45,546 nucleotides of DNA from Verrucomicrobiota bacterium (GTDB lineage: Bacteria > Verrucomicrobiota > Verrucomicrobiia > Verrucomicrobiales > Verrucomicrobiaceae): assembly GCA_963204975.1 (NCBI GenBank), contig CAUJJC010000205.1, positions 1-45,546 of the forward strand, given 5' to 3'. The notes beneath the pieces are model-generated. The model did no database searches, was not told the DNA's origin, and worked only from the letters and a program-made list of their open reading frames with translations. Positions 23,144 through 32,100 of this stretch are shown in pieces (positions within the stretch are counted from its first letter, which is position 1; each line of letters starts with the position of its first letter). A program made the position numbers and the translations under genes.

Positions 23144-26100
23144 ACCATTTCAGTCCTCAACGCGCCCCATCGAACCTCCAGCCTCATCGCAGAACCTTCC
23201 CAGGGAAGGTCCTGCTGGCGGTTCACTTCTTATCGCTTCTCACCACCTCGCAGGCGGGTGACATCCTGCGCGGTGGCGCTCCTGCCAATCAACGCAATCC
23301 GCAGTTGAACAATGCGGCTACGTCCGCCGCAGCCGACGCGGCGAGGAGCAATGCTCGCGATGCACTTTCGCGAACCACACAGGCCATTGATGCCGTGCGC
23401 AACATGCAGAACGCGGCGCGCAATCTGGCGGTGAAGGGCGTCAACAATCTCGGACGCAATCCGAACAATCCGAGTCAGCAGCTCTCCATTGTGCAGGATG
23501 GTCTCAATCCGAATGGGTTGAATCTCTCGAAGGTGGTGAGCGGCGCGAATGCGCCGACGCAGACGATTGCCAATGGACGGGCCAACGTCACGGTGAAGCA
23601 GACGGCTCAACAGGCTTTCCTTGAGTGGAACAAGTTCAACGTCGGACGCGGCACGACGCTCTACTACGATCAGACGGCGGGTGGCACGAGCGCGGGACAG
23701 TGGATTGCGTTCAACAAGGTCAATGATCCGAGTGGCGAGCCCTCGCAGATCATGGGGCAGATCAAGGCGCAGGGACAGGTCTATGTGATCAACCAGAACG
23801 GCATCATCTTCGGAGGCACCAGCCAAGTGAATGTGCATGCCCTGGTGGCCTCGTCGCTGCCCATCAATGAGAACCTCACCTCTCGTGGTCTGCTCAACAA
23901 TCCAGATGTGCAGTTCCTGTTCAGTGCGCTGCCACAAGCGGCGGGTTCCAAGGGCACCCCAGCCTTCACGCCGCCAGCCTCGAATCTCGCGGGTGGCAAG
24001 ATTGGCGATGTGACCGTGCTGCCCGGTGCCGAACTGACCGCTCCAACCAACGCCGACCATGTGGGCGGACGCATTGCCTTGATCGGAGCCAACGTTACCA
24101 ACGCAGGCCGCATCAACACGCCGGATGGTCAGACCATTCTCGCCGCCGGACTTCAGGTGGGTTTCACCGCGCACTCGTCGTCGGACCCCAGCCTTCGCGG
24201 ACTCGATACCTGGGTAGGTGCGATCAAGGACCCGGCCTCTGCGTTGCCTGAGTATGCAGGCACGGTGACCAACACGGGCATCATTGATGCACCTCGGGGC
24301 AACATCACGATGACCGGCAAGCGCGTGAACCAGATGGGCATTCTCACTGCGACGACTTCCGTCTCGCTGAATGGACGAATCGATCTGAATGCCAGCTACG
24401 ACGCGGTGAGCAATCCTGCCTTTGACCCCACGAACAGCGCCTTCGGAGCCCCCTTCCTCTACAAGTCGGCGGGCACGGTGACTTTGGGTAAGAACAGCGT
24501 GACGCGCATCATTCCCGAAGTGCTCAGCACTGAGAAGGTGGTGGGCACCAAGCTCGCGCTGCCCTCACAAATCAACATGCAGGGCTCGGTGATTCATCTT
24601 CAACAGGACGCGATGGTGCTGGCACCGAATGCCGATGTCTCGATCAAAGCGGGCAAGTGGGACTTCATTGCGAGCGCGAATGCTCCGAAGAGCAATTTCA
24701 TTTACTCCGGCGGGCAGGTGTATCTGGACAAGGGCGCGTGGATCAATGTTGCGGGTTCGACCGATGCCGTCGCGCAGATGACCGACAACATCGTGACGCT
24801 GCAACTGCGTGGCTCGGAGTTTGCCAACTCGCCGCTCAATCGAAACAACGTGGGTGTCCGTGGTGTGGACATCACCCTGGACCTTCGCCAGCAGGGCACC
24901 TACAACGGCTTTGCCTGGGTGGGCACGCCGCTCGCGGATGCCACGGGTTACGTGGGCTTGATCCAGCGAGACGTGGCGCAGCTCACCGGAGCTGGAGGCA
25001 ATGTGAGCATCCACTCGGGTGGCGCTGTCATCATGCAGCCAGGCTCTGGTATCGATGTCTCTGGAGGCTTCGCCAACTACAACGGCGGCATGGTGCGCAC
25101 CACGCGTCTCCGCTATGGCAATCACATCTTCGACATTTCGCAGGCCACACCAGATCGCGTCTATGATGGCATCTACACTGGCACCTTCACCGAGACCAGT
25201 TCGCGTTGGGGCGTGACAAAGACTTACACCGTTCCCTTCATGCTCGGCGAACACTACGAGCCCGGTTACACGTATGGCTACAATGGCGGAACCATCAACA
25301 TTCACGCGCCGTCGATGGCACTCGATGGCGCGCTGCGAGGCAACACGGTAAACGGTCCACGCCAGCGTGATCTCCAGGCGACGCCAAGTTCACTTAACCT
25401 TGCTTTCGAAGCTCAGAAGGCACAGGCACCGAACTACGTCACCTTCTCTCCCACACCGCCCACGGTGCTCTTCCAGTCGGGCGTCACTCAGCAAGCCGCG
25501 AATCCGTTCGCTCTCGATGCTAGCGGCAATCCTGTCGCGCTTCGTGATGATCGGGTGAAAACGGTGGTGCTGTCGTCGGAGGCCTTGAAGGAGAACGGCT
25601 TTGGCTCGGTGACGGTCAAGAATGTCGATGGGCGCATCATCGTGGCCGAGAATGAGAAGCTCGACCTCGGACCTCGCGGATCGCTGACCTTATCGGGAGC
25701 CAACATTGATGTGCTCGGTCAGATCTCTGCACCGGGTGGCTCGGTGACCATGAATGCCTACAACTTGTCGCCTTCCATGGTCGAGGAGTTGAAGAACAGC
25801 ACCACGCCATCGACTCCCACTGCTAGTGGCACTCGTGGCGTCGTGACGTTGGGCAAGGACGCTCTGATCAATACAGCGGGACTCATCGTTGATGATCGCC
25901 TCAGTGCGCCTGATCCCTTCGAACTCACCATCGCGATCAGTGGCGGCCAGGTGAACATCAATGCGTATTCTATCCTGCTCGATGAAGGAAGTCTGATCGA
26001 CGTGAGCGGCGGTGTCCGCGTTGATCCGTTCGGCAAGCGGGTCTATGGCAATGCCGGTGGCATCAGCCTCATCGCCGGACGTGATCTCAATCTGCCAGGC

Positions 26101-29100
26101 GTGATCGGTGGCGAGCTTGCCCTCAATGGAAGACTGCGAGGCATCGCTGGCATGGGCGCGCTGGGTGGTTCGCTGTCGCTCCAGGCACAGCGCATTCAGA
26201 TCGGCGGGGCGGGCACAAGCACGGCGGATAATCTCGTCTTGCAGCCTGGCTTCTTCAGTGAAGGCGGTTTCGCCTCCTTCAGTCTCACGGGCATCAACGG
26301 TCTCAGCATCGCTCCAGGGACCGTCATTGAGCCTGTTGTGAAGAGCACCGTGGCAGTGCTCTACGGAGACAATCGTGACACAGCGGTGATGCGTGAGGTG
26401 CTGATGCCCGAGGGGATGCGCTCGCCGGTTAGCCTGACCTTTGCTGCGCTGGGTGTGGTGGATGATTTCAGTCGCGAGATCAAAACGGTGGGTGCGGTGA
26501 GCATGGGTGAAGGTTCGCTTATCAAGGCGGGTCCCTTCGGTAGCGTGAATTTCAAGGGCGATACCGTTTCGATCCTGGGTGATGTCTTTGCTCCTGGCGG
26601 GCTGATCTCGATTACGGGCGCGAAGAGCTATCCGACCAACAATCCGAATCCGCCGAATGCCTTGAGCACGGTCTATGTGGGTCCGAATTCAACGCTATCG
26701 ACTGCGGGCACCGTCATCATCACGCCCGATGCCTATGGTCGGCGCACTGGCATGGTCTTGCCCGGTGGAGCGATCAACATCAGCGGCAACATCGTGATGG
26801 AGCGAGGTTCTGTCTTGGATGTGTCTGGCACGAGTGGCGAGCTAGACATCGCACCTGCGTATCTGGGTCTCACCGTCACAGGTGACTACCTGGACGGCAG
26901 CATCCGCGTGCCTGTCACCAGTGGTCTGACGACGCCTGTGTATGGCACGGCGGCCTTCCGCACGACCATCGACAGCAGTGGTGGCAGCATCGTTCTCAAA
27001 GGCTCGCAGATGCTCTTCACTCATGCACGCTTGCTGGGCGAAGCGGGTGGCCCCACGGCATCGGGCGGCACGCTGGCGGTATCTTCTGGACGCTTCTATC
27101 TCAACAGCGCCACCCACTTCCCGAGCGACACCAACTTGGTCGTAAGCCAGACGGGCTCAGACGTTCCCGCCACGTTCTTCGGTCCAGGCAGCGCAGGCGT
27201 TGGTCTCGCAGTTCGGGGAGCTGGTGGTGCCGTGATTCCTGGCATGGGCTACTTTGCTGCCAATGACTTTGCCGCAGGTGGTTTTGATTCGCTCAGTCTG
27301 GGCGGTAACGTGCAGTTCAAAGGACCCGTCACCTTGAATGCGCAGGGCTATCTCCAGATTGCGGATGGTGGCTTCCTCGCGGCAGACTCGACGGTGAATC
27401 TGACGGCCAAGTATGTCGCCATCGGCACCGCCTTCAAAGCGCCGCTCCTCCCGACTCAGGTGCAGAATCCCTTCCTCCTGGACAGCAAGCCTTACTACTT
27501 CGCACCGACCACAGGAGCAGGCCGTTTGAATATCACCGCTGACCTCATCGACATCGGCAATCTCACGCTCACGGGCATTGGCAATGTGCGCATGACTGCT
27601 GCCAGCGACATCCGGGGCAATGGCACCTTCAGCATGGCGGGCGATCTTTTTATGCGTGCGGCACAGATCTATCCGACCACGGGCAGCGTCTTCACCATTG
27701 CCGCCTATAACAGCCCTGGCAATACGGGCAGCGTCACGTTTGCGAGCAATGGCACGGTGCATCTGCCCCTCTCGGCAGGCGGCACTCTCAATGTGTATGC
27801 CACCACCATCACGCAAGGCGGTGTGCTCAGAGCGCCCTTCGGCGTGATCAATCTCGGCTGGGATGGCACGGGCACTGCGCCCGCCAATCTCGTGGTGGGT
27901 GACAAGCTGACGGCACCAATCACGCAGCAGCTCACACTCACGAATGGAAGCATCACCTCAGTCTCAGCGATTGATCCGATCACCGGACAGGGAATCCTCA
28001 TTCCTTACGGCACCAGTCCGAACGGGACGAACTGGATTGATCCCGCCGGCCTGGACATCACTGCCTCGGGACCTCCGAAGAAAGGCATCAACCTCGCGGG
28101 CCAGAGCCTGACCACGGAAAGTGGCTCGGTGATTGATCTTCGAGGTGGAGGCGATCTCTTCGCCTATCGCTGGGTGACCGGATTGCAGGGCACCAACGAC
28201 ATCCTGGCGTCCACAGGTGCCTTCGCCGTGCTCCCTGGCTACGGCTTCAACTTCGCTCCTTATGGTGCCTTCAATTCAGCAACCGAAGCTACGAATCTCA
28301 ATGGCGATCACGGCTACGTGAACAGCAAGCTGCATGTGGGGGATCGCATCTATCTGGATGCTGGCAGCGGTCTCTCGGCTGGCTACTACACCCTGTTCCC
28401 TGCTCGCTATGCCTTGATGCCTGGAGCCTTCCTGGTCACTCCTCAAAGTGGCGCACCGATCGGCACCTTCTTGAAGCCCGATGGTGCGACGTTGGTGAAT
28501 GGCTATCGCGTGAGCGCCTATAACGGAGCACTCGATCCGGTCATCTACGGACGCTACGAGATTGCTCCTGCAGCGACGATTGCGGAACGCGCACAGTATG
28601 AACTGTTCTTCGCGAACACGTTCTTCAAGGACTACGCCGAGAAGCACAACCTTAGCGTGCCACGACTTCCCACAGACTCGGGACAGCTCGTCTTCCAGGC
28701 CACCAGCGCCATGGATCTGAATGGCAAGGTGCTGTCCGCCTCGCTCAGCGGAGGGCGCGGTGGCTTGATCGACATCAGCAGTCCGGTGGACATCATCATC
28801 GGCACGGCGAACACGCCGGAGATCGCGGGCTCGCTTGTGCTTGATGCGAAACAGTTGAGCAGCTTCGGAGCGGAGAGCCTGCTCATTGGCGGCATTCGAA
28901 CGATTGGTGCCAATGGCACGACCGTCGCGGTGAAAACGAACAGGCTAACGCTGGCCAACGATGTGGCCAATGCCCTCATGGGACCCGAGATCATCCTCGT
29001 CGCCAACAAGCGCCTCACGGTGGACCCTGGGGCTGTGCTCAAACAGACGGGCGGCTATTTCGGACCCGCCGATACGCTCCTGTTGGGCTCTGCCAGTGTT

Positions 29101-32100
29101 GCAGGCAGCGGCGATGGTCTGCTCCTCCGCGTGAGTGCTGATCAGAACGCCCAGATCATCCGATCCGGCATCACAGACGCGAGCACCGTGCCGAACAAGA
29201 CAACGCTACCACGCATGGACCTCGGGATTGGCTCCAGCATCTCGGGCACCTCGGTGATCGTCGATTCCACGTATGCAACCAATCTCACCCTCGGTGCCGA
29301 GATCACCGGCAAGGCCGTCTCATTGAACAGCGGCCAGATCAGCCTGGAACTTAGCGGCGCACGCGCGCACAGCTTAATCGACTCCGCGACCGATGGACTC
29401 ATCCTCACCAGCGCCGACTTGCAGCGCTTCCAAACCTCGGACTCGCTTTCACTGCTAAGCTACTCGTCCATTGATGTGTTCGGCACCGGGTTTATCGGTG
29501 ACGCATCGGTGAAGAAACTTGCGCTTCATGCTGGCGAGATTCGTGGCTTCGATCAAGGCACCGGCACGGTCACTTTTGCCGCTCAGACCATCACCTTGGA
29601 CAACAGTGGCAATGGTCGCGTGCCCGGTGTCGTCGTCACGCCGCCAAAGGGAACCCTGAGATTCGAGGCAGATACCATTCGGATTGGTTCGAATGCCATC
29701 CAGATCGACCAGTATGCCAATCTCGACCTCAATGCATCACAGGGCCTTTACCTTGATGGCACCGGTGGACTGGCGATGGCTGGGAACCTGAACGTGAATG
29801 CGCCCTTCATCGCTGCATCCCGCTCGGCGACGCAGTCGCTCACAGCTGGTGGCGCGCTGGCGATCAACTCGCCGGGTGGAAGCGGAGCCGTCAATGGAGG
29901 CCTCGGTGCCAGCCTCACGCTGCAAGGCACGTCCGCCGTGGTGAATAGCGACATCATCCTGCCCAGTGGTCGTCTCTCGATCACGGCTACCAGCGGTGAC
30001 CTCTCCATCGGTGGCAGGCTGGATGTGGGCGGCACTGGCCAGACATTCTACGATGTGACCCAATACACGGACGCTGGCACGATCACGTTGTCTTCCAACA
30101 CGGGTAACGTGAACATCAATGCGGGGGCCACGCTGAATCTCGCTGCCGCAAGCGGTGGCGGTAACGCGGGCACGCTCAAGGTCAACGCTGCCCAAGGCTC
30201 CGTGGCATTCAACGGCAGCCTGCTCGGACAAGGCGGGACCGGTGGACGGGATGGTTCGTTCGCACTCGATGTGAAGACTCTGCCAACCATCAGTGCGCTG
30301 AGCAATACACTCAACAGCGCAAGCTTCACCGACTCGCGGGCCATTCGTGTTCGCACCGGAGACGTCGTCATCGACGGCACCTCCACCGCCCACAGTTTCA
30401 CGCTGTCGGCCGATGCAGGCAAGATTGACGTGACTGGACTGATTGATGCCGGTGGCACGACAGGCGGAACGATCAACCTCGTGGCCTTCAAAGGGCTCAA
30501 TCTCCTGGCGGGTTCCATACTCGATGCCTCGGCCACCCAGTTTGACAACGCAGGCAAGGGCGGTGCGATCACCCTTGAAACGCGCGGGGATAGCGGAGGC
30601 ACTATCAACATCGCGACCGGATCCACGGTTGATCTTCGAGTCGGAGCAACAGCTCAGCTCGGACAGTTTGCTGGCACGCTCCACCTTCGTGCGCCTCAGA
30701 ATGCCGCCGCGACCGACGTGTTGATCGACGCGATTGGCGGAAATGTGCTAGGCGCATCGAGCATCGTTCTGGAAGGCTTCAAGACCTACAGCCTCTCGGG
30801 CACAGGACTCATCACGAGCGCTCTTCGCACGAGCATCTCGACCAACGGCACGACTCTTGGTAACAACGCTGCTGCTATCGCCAATCGCGTGCTCGCGGGC
30901 AATAGCGCTGTCAGCGTTCAAGTGGGAGCCGAACTCATCAGCACGGGCGACATCACCCTGGGCAATCTGACGCCCGGCGGCACAAGCAGTGCGTGGGACC
31001 TCTCGACCTTCCGCTTCGGCACGAAGCAAGCACCTGGCGTGCTGACGATGCGGGCCGCTGGAAATCTCGTTTTCTATGAAGCGCTGAGCGATGGCTTCCA
31101 GAGTGCCGCGTATGACGCTACACTGCTCGGATTTAACAACCAATTATCAGCCAACTCGCAGTCCTGGTCTTATCGTCTCACGGCAGGAGCCGATCTCACC
31201 GCAGCCGATGTGCGGCAGGTGAATACGGCTGGAACTGGTTCCTTGCTATTGGGTCGCGACGCGGGCACAGGCAATGATTCCGCATCCAACATCGGCACCA
31301 ATGCGAAGACGGCCACCGCAGTGGCGGGCAAGTTCCAGGTGATCCGAACAGGCAGCGGTAGCATCGTCATCAACACGGCCAAGGATGTGCAACTGCTGAA
31401 TCAGTTCGCCACGATCTACACCGCAGGCACGCAGGTGGCGGACCCTACCTTGGGAGGCACCTTCGATACCCCCAACACGAGCCTTTCCGGCTTGATGGGC
31501 AGTCTTGGATCGGTGCAGCAGCTTCCTGGTTATGCGGCTCAGTTCACGATGGCGGGTGGCAATGTAAGCATCAACGCGGGCAACGACATCACTCACCTGA
31601 CCCGCAATGGCTCCGGTCAGTTGATCGCTGACTCCTCTCGGCAGTTGCCAAACAACTGGCTCTACCGGCGTGGTTACGTCGATCCCCTCACGGGTCAGTT
31701 TGGTGCAGCGAAGGCTGGCGACATCGCTTCCACGGCGTGGTGGGTGGATTACAGCAACTTCTTCGAAGGCGTGGGTGCGCTGGGCGGTGGCAATGTGACG
31801 ATGAACGCAGGGCGCGACATTGCCAACGTCGATGCCGTTATTCCCACCAATGCACGGATGAGCAAGGGCACGCCGAATGCTGCCAACTTGGTCGAGCTGG
31901 GTGGCGGTGACTTGCGTGTCACCACCGGGCGCAATCTTGACGCTGGCATCTACTATGTGGAGCGTGGTCTCGGGAACTTGAATGTCGCGGGCAGCATCAT
32001 CACCAACAGCACGCGCTCTCCGTCACTAACGATCATCACCAGCAGTGCCGCGCTTGCTCCAGAGACATGGTTGCCGACGACACTCTTTGTGGGTCGCAGT